Shown here one piece after another: positions 11,485-22,599 of a stretch of 64,000 bases of DNA. Each line of letters starts with the position of its first letter. The stretch's first letter is position 1. The DNA comes from Dermanyssus gallinae (lineage: Eukaryota > Arthropoda > Arachnida > Mesostigmata > Dermanyssidae). The notes below the pieces were generated by a model that made no database searches, was not told the DNA's origin, and saw only the letters and a list, made by a program, of their open reading frames with translations. Where the stretch lies: assembly GCA_003439945.1 (NCBI GenBank), contig QVRM01002145.1:326001-390000 (forward strand), written 5' to 3'. The translations under genes were made by a program, and so were the position numbers.

Positions 11485-14400
11485 ATGGTAAGTGACCACC
11501 ACCACCACCACGTATCTCTCTCTCATCTACCTACCACTCACGAGACAGACAAACAAGACATGGTCATCAACAATCTCTTATTTTCTACATTATATGACTA
11601 CATTACCCGACACCCATGCACGACATTCGCCAAATAAGTTGTCGAAACAGTCGGCCGGCTACCTTCTCCGAGCGTGCAAAGCTTGTCGGAATGCCCCAAC
11701 TTCAAACAAAATCCGTCACGAAAAACCCTAACAAATTAAGAAAGTAGCTTGTATGAAATACTACATTTTTCAATAGGACACGATCGACAGAGTGCACTCA
11801 TTGTCGGCATTTGCACGTGTGCGTATCTGTTGAGGTGCAACCTTTTAATTCCCCCCGAACGCAGCCGCATCTCCTGCAGAGTGAGCGATTGAACCAAACA
11901 ATTCACCTTTGTGGGCGCTTGCCAGCCACATTTGCTTGTCTGACGGTCCAAACGTTTTCAATTTTGCTTACTGGCAACTTTTAACGGCATGTAGTGTCTT
12001 ATGATGATGATGCAACCGATGCAGTTAAATGTCTCATCTACATTATTATATTTATGAATTTGAGTTGACAACCAACCAGCTAGAGTGCCAAACCTCGATT
12101 ACACGCAAGCATTTAGATTAGATCGTATTAACGAAAGAAGCTGGGAAGGGGAGCCTTGTCTTTTCTCTCAGTCTCTGTATATATATATTATCAGTGTTTT
12201 ATGTATATGTTTCCTAATCTTCCATGTTGGCGCCAAAAATAAAGGCGGCATTATTTTGAAAGACTGCGAGAGACGTGGATGGTTTCCTCAAGCATTTTCC
12301 TTCCTTGTTGATTTCTCGCGTCACTCACCGCCTGCCTCCTCCTTCTGACCGCCGTGTCCTGTTATTGTTATCGTTATCATTATTATGAGGATGATGATGA
12401 TTATTATTATTATTATTACAATCACCGTCACTTTCACCATCCTGTACACCATGTGAGCGACGACGAAATCGTCGACGAGCGTCCTGGCGTCCTGGAGGGA
12501 CTCTAGCCGAAAATTCTCTGAACTCTCAACTTGGCCCGACGACATGTGCCGCTGATGTCGCCATAATGTCGGTGTGCTTTCTGTGGTTTGTTGCGTGGTG
12601 GTGCCGCCGCATTGTCGGGGCCGACCGACTTAGGTCAAGCTGCATTTTGCTGCCGTTGTGTGTGTGGCCACTGCGGTGGGCATCGCGCTGCTCGGTGGTT
12701 GCGGTGTCAACGCGCGATCGCTGCACAAGCGTTCGTTCCTGCAGCTCGGCTGTCGGGGCGAGTTCGTTCCGTCGTACTTCGCGCGGCTCGACCGCGTCTG
12801 CGAGGAGTGCTTCCAGATGTATCGCAAGTCGTTCATCCTCGAGTCCTGCAGGTGGGTCGTGGTCACGCACTCTTGTCGGCCTTCACTCTCGTCGTCTCTC
12901 TCTGCCGAAGTTGAGCCTAGAGCCGAACTTGAGCGTTACCTGTCTCTTGTTGCTAGCATGTGTGGGATATATTTGTTCATAAATTAATTACAATTTGTCA
13001 TTTTTCAAATTTTGCTTATTCATTTTCATTTTTCTCTGAACGGGCAAAATTACCGTTCCAGTGTCTTTTTTTTAACTTTTTGGGCTGAACCTCCGAGCCA
13101 AGATTGAACGTCTACGGTGCTGCTTTTCGCATTGTTTCATAGACGGCCCCCTATAAATACCAATGTGCAACGTGTGGGGTTCGAACCCGCGCACCGATTT
13201 GTCTCCTCCGGTCGGGAGGCGCAGGCCAATGCACTACGCCGCCAGGCTCGACACCGTTCCAGTGTCTACAGAACTGTACCTAACTAGTCGGCTAAAATCG
13301 GCTAATGAAACCGTAGTCGTATATATATATATATACATCAGCAAGGTGATCCGGTACCTAGGTGTGGCCTAGCAGCCAGAACGTGAAGCATACTACAAAT
13401 AAAGTAAAGCTTTGTGTGTCAAGTCTTAGCAGAGCGATGTCGAGAACCCGAGTGGAAAGAAAGAAGTGGAAAAGCCAGCCGGCAACAGTGTCAGGCTCCA
13501 CTACGCTATAAGTGGCTCGGTATGCTCATTTGAAAGAAGGTTAAATAAAATTAATTAAACAACGCTGCACAGCAGAACCCCGTCCCCCGCTGGTGAGATA
13601 GTACTGATATAGCATCGGGTTTGCATCATCGGGGTAGACATCTGAATTGTCTCGACAGTGGTCACCATGATCCTGCATAAGGTTATGCATACGCCTAATT
13701 AGGGACTCATCAAATTACTAGACGCTTATTCTGATAAAGTAAACAAGAACACCTTCAAAGAATAGCACCAGGAGAGCAATAGTGAGGGCCAAAAACACTT
13801 TTTAAGTTACTGCCTAGGTAAAATAGATGCAATAAATTAGCAAAACAGAGTGTACTTATAATGAGTGAGATATACACAGGGTGGGTTTAAATGAAAACGT
13901 ACAAAACGACATTGTGGGTATAATTGGAGACTATATTCTAAATGTATTACCAGATGCCTAAGCACAATCACTGTTTCACAAGCCGAAGGGTTTCCAGTTC
14001 CCAGAATTCCTGTAGCTGCGACAAGAGCAAGTTATCCACTATGTCCTTCTTTCGTCGTCCGAAATGAAGCGCTCTTGATTTTTTTAGAGGGAGGTGATAA
14101 CGCATTCTGTCCTGCTTTGTCTCGGGTTTAAAGTGAAAGCAACAATTCTCGTCACCGGTGAATATCCGCTTTAAAAAAGCAGGAGTTTCATGATACGGGA
14201 ACAGACGTTGCTGTGGTAATGCACAATTTTGGGAACTCAACATGTCGTACACAATCGTCCACACTGTTGCTATGATGACATAGCTTTGAAATCAAAATGT
14301 ATACGTACTTAATAAGAAAAACTACTGCAATTGTTTGAGGGTGATATATATATGTTTTAGTGGATTAAATTAAAAGTACGATACGACACTGTGGGTCTAA

Positions 14401-14849
14401 CTGAAATACTACTGTTTCACGAACAGAAGGATTCTCTGTTCCCTGGATTCCTGCGGCTTGGACAAAATCCAGTTCTCGACTGTGTCTTTCTTTGTTCGTC
14501 GTCCGGGTTGAAGCGGCTTCTTTTAAAACATTTTTTAGCGGACTGATATAATCATCCGGCTGAATATTGGCCGGTTAAACCATTTCCGCGGTCAGAAATC
14601 TGATGACATCTCACTGCTCCTCTCTAGTCGTCGATTTTTGCAATGAAAGCGCCATGATGTTCCCACAGGCACTGCCGCGTCAATTGGGCGGAACACACAA
14701 CTGCTCTTTTCTCTTCTCCGTTACGTCAGCGCAACCACGGCGGACACTCAACTCCCGTTCTTAGACTCACTACGCTATCCCAATAGGACCTATTTAAATT
14801 ACAACCAGTTTAGTTGTTACAACGTTTCGCACCTCTTCATTTAACCCAT

Positions 14850-14893
<44 letters not shown>

Positions 14894-15335
14894 GTTAGTT
14901 CACATGATCTAGAATGATTATTTAAGGGCGACTTTTAACAGGCGTCGCTGCGACCCAGTAGCTGACTCTCAAGTGACTAATTTAAGCTGCACAGTCTCTC
15001 CAAAATTGAGTGTAGCGCTTTTTTTTGTTTAAAGTATCAAAAAAGAATACTCCCTTCAATATATGCCCTTCGAGCCCTAGCTCTGCGATGCCAGGCCGCG
15101 TAATAATTTATTACACTTGCCTGAATATTCTAAATATTGTTTTAGTTGTTGGGTAACTTAGGCAATGTACATAAACAATGCCACCTTTATACATATATAT
15201 ATATATTCCGGGGAGAATCGGCATCTCTTGTGTGCATCCGGAATGAGTCGCTCGTCGGTGAACTCATTTTTTCTTATCAGCACAAGTACATATTCGTTGT
15301 ATTGAATGATATTCAATTCGATGAGGATGGCTATA

Positions 15336-15398
<63 letters not shown>

Positions 15399-15578
15399 TA
15401 CACATATATGCATATATACATATATATACCTCGTTACTTACATGATCAAACCTCTCTTTTCAGATCGGACTGCTATCGAAATGAGACGTTTTTGCTGTGT
15501 GCGGATGCGCTGATGCTTCACAAGGAGAAAGAGGTTCTGGAGAGCATGGTTAACCAGCTGTACGGTGGTGCGGTCTAG
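11485..15578 (+). CDS. Ion transport peptide / CHH-family neurohormone precursor
   Basis: Three exons join to 111 codons: 11485-11487, 12634-12851 and 15464-15578. The first exon supplies only the ATG, followed at once by a consensus donor GTAAGT. The product has a hydrophobic signal peptide (residues 1 to about 28), a six-residue propeptide ending in the dibasic KR (33-34) and a 77-residue mature peptide. Mature cysteines fall at 7, 23, 26, 39, 43 and 52, exactly the CHH/ITP pattern that pairs into three disulfides. The stretch FARLDRVCEECFQMYR is typical of the family. Intron 2 falls at residue 40, the conserved CHH/ITP position and the usual site of alternative splicing. The C-terminus LYGGAV lacks a Gly-basic amidation signal, so the peptide is probably not amidated. 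In arthropods such peptides are secreted from neurons and act on ion and water transport, metabolism or moulting; the role here is inferred. Exon joins are predicted, not shown by transcripts. Confidence 0.9.
12634..12851 (+). CDS. Exon 2 of the ITP/CHH-like gene
   Basis: The exon starts after the acceptor ...CCGACCGACTTAG and ends at the donor GTGGGT (12852). The in-frame TAG that forms part of the acceptor shows the coding frame cannot extend upstream without splicing, and the preceding exon ending in ATG supplies the start. It encodes the signal peptide (VKLHFAAVVCVATAV...), the SLHKR cleavage region and mature residues 1-40. Third codon positions are strikingly GC-rich compared with the surrounding AT-rich DNA, as expected for a selected exon. 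The final codon is split, with AG in this exon and A in exon 3 giving Arg40. Confidence 0.9.
13067..13252 (-). mobile_element. tRNA-derived SINE, family A, in intron 2
   Basis: Read on the minus strand, the element has an A box (TGGCGGCGTAG), a B box (GGTTCGAACCC), a tRNA-unrelated body and a T-rich run at its + strand start (its A tail). It is flanked by perfect 15-bp direct repeats, ACCGTTCCAGTGTCT at 13052-13066 and 13253-13267, the target-site duplication. Its body matches three other copies in this window (31.0, 58.2 and 61.5 kb). It is a polymerase III type non-autonomous retroposon, not a functional tRNA gene. Confidence 0.9.
13873..14853 (-). mobile_element. Dead mariner-type element in intron 2, with internal duplication
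   Basis: The ends form imperfect inverted repeats: CACAGGGTGGGTTTAAATGA at the left and, on the opposite strand, GTGATGGGTTAAATGAAG at the right. Minus frames give a transposase start region (MALSLQKSTTREEQ, about 14615-14660). They also give a catalytic-domain piece (RIFTGDENCCFHFKPETKQD, about 14095-14165) containing the first Asp. A left-end-like sequence recurs near 14350-14400, and the segment that follows it is duplicated, so two partial copies are joined. Stops rule out function. Confidence 0.7.
14853..15429. repeat. Long (TA)n arrays flanking exon 3
   Basis: Pure TA arrays occupy 14853-14892 and 15337-15392, the latter passing into imperfect TACATA/TATG repeats to 15429, only about 35 bp before the exon 3 acceptor. 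Open frames at 15146-15445 and 15158-15421 are TA artefacts apart from the part that continues into exon 3. Confidence 0.9.
15464..15578 (+). CDS. Exon 3 of the ITP/CHH-like gene
   Basis: The acceptor is excellent (CCTCTCTTTTCAG, ending at 15463) and lies just after a long (TA)n array. One base completes Arg40, then SDCYRNETFLLCADALMLHK continues the hormone with Cys43 and Cys52. Reading ends at TAG (15576-15578). The phase matches exon 2 exactly. An alternative last exon, as known for ITP versus ITP-L in insects, was looked for by eye and not found in the window. Confidence 0.9.
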
Positions 15579-17250
15579 TCTAGCTAGCCAGACAATGGTC
15601 TGACCGATAGTCTGATTGTCTTAATACGAATCAGAGAGAGCAGCAACAAAAACAACGACAACTTCAGTGGGTGGACAGAAGCATAGACGAACGGGAAGAT
15701 TACACAACGTAAACCTGCCAATGGTCGAATGCCGACCAAGATTTGGGCGGGGGATGAAACCGACTAGGCAAGGAATTGTCCAGACGGACGGGCATCCAGA
15801 TCGATAGGCATTCATTTAGTCCAGCAAGACGGAAGAGCGAACGAACGAAAGAACGGCAGTTTTCACATACCCACTAAACGCACCTCCCCCCTTAGGCTTC
15901 ACTCTCTGATGGCCCAGATCTCCATAGAACAGTACTATAGGCCATCAGGAGAAGGGGCGAGTGCCACTCGGATCATTTGGCCGGGGTCATTTACGGGTTT
16001 CCCCAACGTTCGGCGAGACTTGTACTAACACCTGCAAAGCCGCATCATTCGGACTAACGTGATTTTTTAGTGCAGTAGACGGAAATCTTGCTCTCCTGAG
16101 CCTTCCCAAGGTTCGTTTCTCTTTCATTACCTCCGTAGCCATAGCTGCATTTAGCTTCCACCCAGAAATCGTGCCGCACTTGAGCCTTCACATAGGAGTG
16201 AAGTACTACAAGTAGTATACATAGACATCACGCGCGTAATGTACGGTGGTGCGCCAAACTTCCTGCACAGTCTTCCTTTGACGCAATGCGACATACTCGT
16301 AAATTTGCACTTACAACACGCAGAGCAAAACTACAGCCCTTTTTTTATGAAACTAAAACCCCGCTGTTGTCAAGAGTTTGTTAAATCCCCGAGCCTCGAG
16401 ACAGGCGCTCGCATACAGAGATCACGACAGCCGTACCAGTATCAAAGCATTCAGCCCGTGCGTGACGAGTGTACGCTGTGCAATGCGACACAATGACAGC
16501 GACATGTGCAATTAATGCGACAGCCAGTTACAATAAAACAGCAAAATGTTATCATACAACAATAGGTATAATCATTCAGGTGATCCTGGCGACATGACAA
16601 CAACAGCAGCAACAACAACAACAACAACAACAACGACGACAACGACAACTAGAACAATGATCACAAAGAAATACAAGTGAAAAGAGTGGAGATATTATAC
16701 GTAGCCTGTAGGCTAACGACTGTGGACAGACTTGGGTCACTCAAGTGACCTCGTTGTAATAATGTACGTACGATGTTGTACCCTGTGCACATGATACGCG
16801 AACGTAACCGTAGACGGTTTCGTCGTCTATAGTCGTCTAAACGGAAATGCAGACGAAGAGAAACGAAGTATCAAATTTAGATGTTCGGTGCTTCTGGTAT
16901 TGTTGGCTGGCTAGTGCCTGTTGAGCAGCGGCAGAAGTTGCTGACCGCGTTCAAAATTGCACTACAACTACAAAAAGGATTTTGTTTGAGAACAAATTTC
17001 GTTTTACTCTGCTATGACCACTACTACTACTACAACTTTTACTACTACTACTACAAGAACGACTGGACAACTTACATTATTCGGACCATATATCTGTAAA
17101 GCGCATGAGTGGATGTCATGGAAAGACTCAAAATACATACACTTATATAAACATATGAGCCACAAATAAATCGCCAAGTTCTACAAGCTACGCGAATAGT
17201 TGTAGCTTCGTCATAGTGATTACTATATATATATATTTATAAGTCAACAA
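15579..17250 (+). other. 3-prime flank of the ITP/CHH-like gene
   Basis: After the stop codon there is no further recognisable exon. AATAAA at 16532-16537 is a reasonable polyadenylation signal and would give a 3-prime UTR of about 1 kb; another lies near 17165. The interval also holds CAA/TTG-type triplet tracts at about 16595-16650 and 17020-17055. Which signal is used cannot be told from DNA alone. Confidence 0.4.
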
Positions 17251-17253
17251 AAG

Positions 17254-17688
17254 TCAATAAATAGACTTAGTGCTAATTGTGGCGGAAATAGTGAGACTGT
17301 TGGCCAAGTTTCGAGTAGAAGATACGCACTTAGAGTGTGCACGCACCGTAGAGAAGTACTGTAACACGGTCGTCCATCCGCGTGCAGTTAGCGCCATCTG
17401 GTAGCGGCCTATCGTATGCAAGGTGAAATCGCTACTTTGAAATATTTTGTTTTCTTGGGCTGTCCTGATTGAGTATGTGCTCGGCAATTCCTCCGCCCGG
17501 CCTTGTGGTAGTAGTGCTACCTTGTATATATATATATACCCATTTTGTAATTTCTGACAATCCTGGGTGGGTCCGGAAAAGCGCAAAACTGTGCCGTCGT
17601 CTATCTTAAGAAAGCCGGGCCACATTAGAGTTTCCTTCGACTTAATCACTGTGCGAATAGTCACCTGTGCGTGCGACCTGTGAGTCAC
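17254..17688 (-). other. Unrecognised 144-codon open frame
   Basis: It is open from ATG to stop on the minus strand but runs through a small TA array (producing YIYIYK) and shows no signal peptide, domain or splice context. I do not recognise the product. It is most likely a chance frame, noted because of its length. Confidence 0.2.
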
Positions 17689-18179
17689 CTAGGTGATATG
17701 TCGGCGGGTTTCTGAAAATGAGGAAATTGTTCCAATCATATATCTTCGCCCACTTCAGTAGTTTTCCCAGACGGCTTTTCACAAACACTCCCCATCTGCT
17801 CGGGAAGGCGGAGTGCATCAAGTGCAGTACGACTTGCGCATCAGACCAGCTATAGATTTGTTAGGATCTACATGCTAGGATACCGATTTGGCTGCTCACG
17901 TACTTTGGTCACACAATGAACCGCTAACGCCGCTGCTTCCAGCTTCTTCTTTGGGGTCATTAAATTCTTGGTTGCTGGAGGGGCACTAGTTTAGAGACAC
18001 AATCGCGACGTGCGCCCTGTCGCTATTGTCGGCAAATACGTCAAATTCGAAGTGAACACCCTATTAAAATCGCCCAGATCCTCCGCCCTTGCTAACCATT
18101 TTCGCACCTTCTGCCGCAACTTAGCTAAAGTGTGCCGTCATTAGGCCTTACCTCAGTCCTACATGCTAAGCGGCTCATG

Positions 18180-19690
18180 CCGGGCACCACAAGACTGTGT
18201 GTTCAGGCGTATCCTGGTTTCTCTTTGGAAGCACTTGCAGAATGGCGATGTAGGTTCCCCATTCTGAATAAATAAACTTAAAAGTCCCCGTATTCAATTA
18301 CCCTCAGTCACGTAGAATATCCGCTTGCCACTTGGCCGGTCCACCCAGGCCCTGATATCCTTCTTGCCCTTCTAGCTTCCCCGCACAGCCCATAGACGTT
18401 CGACCTGATCAAAGCTACTTCGTATTGCCTTCAGTGTCTCAGCAGTGACATAGTTGATGTGAGTGACGCTCGCCAGACTTCTGACCAGCATCACGCCTAG
18501 CTACTACACGCGTACTAAATGTCGTTCTCTATTCCTGCGCGACGACCATCCAGATACAGTGAAATCTCACGGCTTATTTTTGGACCAATAAAAAATACTG
18601 TCTCGCTCTTGTCGGGCCCGAATGAGTGGCTTTTCATCAAACTCAAGATCAGTGCGAGCTCCTCGTTGGTCTTCTCGTCGTTTCCTTCTACGACCAACGT
18701 TAGATTACCGGCATACGCAATGGTTTTTGTATCCTTCGGCAGTTCTCCATCTTGAGCACTCCGTTGTACGAATGGTGGTACCATTGGATAAATTCCGCAA
18801 CGGACCCCTTAGGGTTCCCGCCGACGCTCCTGCTTTCACGCCCACTAATAACTTGTATGGATGGGTCGCGTCCTCTTAGGGTGGATCAGCAAGTCAGAGG
18901 CAAACGCGCAAGCTTTAAGCAGTGTACAATAGAAACCCTTTGGTGGCGTCGGTGTGCCACCTTCTAGTATCGCCTTTTCAAGTGCTTTTGAATCACTCCA
19001 GCATTCTTCAGATCCTGAAGCATGTGTTGTCACGGTCGGTGTCCCTGATGATCAATAATTCAATACAGTGATGGTCGCTAAGATTGACCTCGCCCGCCAG
19101 AACCCTCCAGCCGAAGACTGCTCTCGCCATATCCTCACTGCATATCGTCAGATCGACGTGCAATTCCTATGTAGTGTCGTGCCTCGTATTCGCTGGGGCG
19201 TTGGTTCTTTGCCATCAATCATAATCACCAGATTGTTGGCTGCCACCCAACCGAGTAGCACCTCCTCCCTGTGATCTCTTCGTGCTGATCCCCATACCTC
19301 GAAGGCCGCATTGAAGTTTTCAGTGAGAATGATTCTCTTGGGCGCCGTCGATTCACGGATGAACGCGGTAAGCTTGTCAAGTATTATTCCGACTGCCGTG
19401 TTGTCGATGTTTGAGTTCATATAGCGGGAATGATATATTCTGCCGACCCCAGCTACTTTGGCCCAAACGATGGTGTTACCTTCATTTTGCCTTGCTTTGG
19501 TAATGGAAGTAACTGCAGTGATGCAGGCGTCGGCTTTGTTGTTGTCGACTGTCCAGTTCGGCTCGCTGATCAATGTCGATTAAGTCTCATGCCTGTTTGC
19601 GATTTCTTCCAGTATAGCATGCGGTGACCGACTGCGGTTGCAGTTGACCTGGATTAGTTTCAGTCGAATGCCAATCCCGCATCCAAACAT
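18180..19690 (-). mobile_element. Degenerate, internally deleted R1-clade retrotransposon
   Basis: On the minus strand the start of ORF2 is visible near 19690-19620 (KLIQVNCNRSRSPHA, the endonuclease N-terminus). It is followed by the endonuclease body, with ILTENFNAAFEVWGSARR near 19250-19330 (GDFNA in the better copy). The reverse transcriptase catalytic region then appears as IAYAGNLTLVVEGND near 18660-18720, where the YADD box is mutated to YAGN. Near 18240-18350 is IRAWVDRPSG...FCKC, the C-terminal region before and at the zinc finger. Fingers and palm between endonuclease and YADD are missing, so the copy is deleted as well as mutated. Confidence 0.8.
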
Positions 19691-19699
19691 AACACCTGC

Positions 19700-20560
19700 G
19701 TGCTCATCATCGCCGCTGCGGCTCTCATCGCTTTTCTCACTCTTTTTGCACATCAGCTCGAAATCACATGCCCGTCATCGTAATGTTGATTACTAATGAA
19801 ATAAACTTGTTTTTAAATTCAATGTCGTACTCATGTGGCTCTACTATACACTTTACTTATTGCCTAATCTACCACCTCTTTAGAATCATTCCGCCAATGA
19901 TATCTGCCAGTTAATGACCAATCCCAGTTCATTTATAAGCATATGCACCTTCACCATTGGCTCACTACTCCTTATATTCTAACTTATCCGTTATCTAAAA
20001 CTTGTTGTTTCTAAAAGATTACTAGTAAGTCCTAAACGTAATTCTGAAACCCTTCCAGAGAACTTCCTTACAATCTTGTCAATAGGTGCTAGACTAAATA
20101 TCGAAAACTCCATAAACCGTTTATAAAGGGTTTCAAAGTTGCTAGAACAAATAAGGCATTTTGTCTCATATATTTTTCAGCAAGAACCGGCTTGGCGTGA
20201 ACATAAACTTTTTCCTTCCTACATCCGTGTTATATTTCAGAAATTCCTCCTCTGGCAGTACATATGCCAGGCGCAGCAAACATTTGTACGGGTGTCTCTC
20301 TGCGCCGGCCGAGTTTGCTGACTGGCTTTCTCGCTCAAACTAATAATCTGCTTTATTCTTGTTATATGCCTTTTATAACAATTGTCTTTATTTCTATTAA
20401 TTAACTCATTATTCGTGCGGTTTTGCCTCATAAACTTATAACAAGCAAGTTTTTAACATCTGCATTGTCAATCGGTTTGCAAATTTCGCTGATCTGCATC
20501 GTCTCCTTAAACTAATGTCTTTCTCTCCTCTCGCTTATTGCCACCATTGCGTTAGTAAGC
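19700..20560. other. Intergenic, no gene recognised
   Basis: AT-rich sequence with short frames on both strands and no motif. Further exons of the candidate SET-type gene next to it were looked for here and not seen. Confidence 0.35.
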
Positions 20561-20567
20561 AGGCTTA

Positions 20568-20885
20568 CTTACTCACGCTTGTAAAATCGACGTGAAGTAT
20601 ACCGGGCAAAAGAAGCACTCTAATAGAACCCTCTAAGAGGGATTCAGCATCTAGCTTTAACTCACTGGCGATTTTCGCTCGTCGATTTTTCCTTGCCCAT
20701 AGATGGTTTATTGCAATGCCTACACCGATAGGATTCCTCAATCGTGCATTTGCCTTAAAACGTGACTCTTGCCCCAGAAACGTACCACCCTCTTTATATG
20801 CGTCCGCGGCAAACGAGTCTATTACTGATCCCGTTTCACATTCACATGTCAGTACATCGTTTCTTCTCTCTATCCAACAAATAGT
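20568..20885 (-). CDS. Candidate exon, possibly SETD9-like SET domain
   Basis: A minus-strand segment of 106 codons is open from stop to stop without an ATG. It contains FAADAYKEGGTFLGQESRFK, ARLRNPIGVGIAINH and LKLDAESLLEGSIRVLLLPG. A consensus donor GTGAGTAAG follows (GT at 20576-20575), and an AG acceptor lies near 20835. NPIGVGIAINH resembles the NPLAVGQYVNN box of the SETD9 group of SET-domain proteins, and the following leucine-rich piece could correspond to its FDVP...LPNI segment. The match is from memory and weak. Flanking exons were not found, so a pseudogene or an unrelated protein remains possible. Confidence 0.3.
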
Positions 20886-20889
20886 TTAC

Positions 20890-21860
20890 ATTGTCATATC
20901 CAGCAACAAATCCGTTTTGCCCATCTTCTGTCAGTGTTGCCAATGTCAACGGAGCTTTCCTTGGTACTGCCTCTACCCCTAACATAACACACTCAGTCAA
21001 CAATTTCCGCCTATTCCACGCTCATTGACTTAAAAATACGCGCAGATCGCTTTAACTCTTGGTACCGGAATAGCAATACGATTATCACATTCAGCTACAC
21101 ATGAACTATGCACACTCAGCTACACATGAGCTATGCACACTCCCGGTCTATTACAAATAAATTCACCCTCACTGAGTCTCCACCGATCTTCCTATGCCCT
21201 AGTCAGACTGTGAAGCCCTCCAGTTCGAAGAGCTTAAGAACCTAAGTCAAGCCATTCCATTTTGAATTGTGTTATCTGAACGTGTATTCCTATTCTGAGA
21301 ACGAAGTCTGCAGTTACTGTTTATTTATGTAAAATAATTGTTGTTTGCAGTTTGTCATATTCAGAATATTTGCTAAGGTATTGTCTTAATGTACACCGTC
21401 GAGAGAGACGAATCACACTTGCCTTCCCTATATTTACCTCTTTCCCCATGTTTGAGTTATGTCCAATGCAGATAACGATTATGTTACACCGTGTGATTAA
21501 ATGATGACATATTTTTTCATAATTGTACCATATCTCATTATCATCATTAAGCATTGGAAGCACAGAACTGTTTCAAATGGACGTGGTAAGATGTAAGTGA
21601 GACGTTATGAATGACCGGCGAAGGTGACTAAATTTCTTCGCCGATGATAAAGACCGTTTTGAAATTATCATCGTTATTTTCATAACAATAGCAACAAGCT
21701 TAGCTAGCAAGGAGCTTCAAGCACAATGCTAAAAATAAACAGCTCAAGCAACATAGTGAAACAAAGATAATACATTAAATGGGTCTAACGTGATTTGAAT
21801 CTTGTCCCGTGGAGCTATTGTATCTCCGTCCAATTGCTATTTCCAGAGCACAGCGAAGGG

Positions 21861-21914
<54 letters not shown>

Positions 21915-22430
21915 CTATACATAAATTCCTGCTGAAAAACAATTGCCCCGTATGAAGGTGTACACTCTAACGCATCCACTCTCTACCCCGTAACGCTCAA
22001 CCCATCTCAGCGGGGTGTCTAAAACTGCTGCAGCGTTGCTCCGTTGAATGTCAAGCGAAAGCCTTTGCTGTAGGTACTCCTCAGATCTCTGTGGCCAAGG
22101 TGAGTGCTCTTTCAAAGTCCGTAATCAATTCTACGGCGATACGGCCCGCCCTCCTAGCGTTTCAAATGCAAATGGGCCGAAATCGTGCAGATAGCCAATA
22201 GACGGGTATTTCCGACGCTTACCAGCTTCGGCAACCTTACTGAATAATCTGCCTGTGTTGCGCCGCGACCGATCATAAAGTCTGCTAGGGATTCGGTTAC
22301 GGTGGCACTCCAAAAAAATCTATTTCTTTTGGGTGAAATAAGGGTCATCCCATCTATTGTCGTTCTCGCACATATGCATAACACTTTATTCAATGATAAG
22401 TTTGTCTGTTTCACAAATGATTACCAGGTA
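20890..22430. other. Intergenic with small repeats
   Basis: A 25-bp unit containing AGCTACACATGAACTATG is tandemly duplicated at 21091-21141. A (TA)n array occupies 21861-21911. A short perfect hairpin (CGGCGAAG...CTTCGCCG) is at 21616-21643. No gene recognised. Confidence 0.5.
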
Positions 22431-22439
22431 GGCATTGTT

Positions 22440-22580
22440 TCGTCGTGGTCTAGAGGATTAGTCTTGCGGTATTCATGGTTGTCATTTACCGGGGTGTCGC
22501 CGGTTCGATCCTTGTTGTTGATTCCTCTGGGTGAGATCCAAGCCCGTAGGGGACGAAAGATGGTCTACAATTTAAAGCAA
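22440..22580 (+). mobile_element. tRNA-like sequence, probable SINE
   Basis: It contains a match to the internal polymerase III A box (TGGTCTAGAGG, near 22447-22457) and, about 45 nt later, a B box (GGTTCGATCC, near 22501). The cloverleaf stems do not pair well enough for a functional tRNA, and unrelated sequence continues downstream, so a Glu-tRNA-like SINE head is the better reading. It does not match the two SINE families with several copies in this window. Confidence 0.45.
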
Positions 22581-22599
22581 CCTCCCTAAAAGCCTTTTA

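Noticed and set aside
13163..13255. tRNA gene suggested by GGTTCGAACCC
   Set aside because: It belongs to a SINE with target-site duplications; three related copies occur in the window and no full cloverleaf forms.
16881..17099. Alternative last exon for the hormone gene (GFCLRTNFVLLCYD has Cys-x8-Cys)
   Set aside because: The nearest AG does not give the phase needed to join exon 2, and the frame runs into Tyr-rich repeat DNA.
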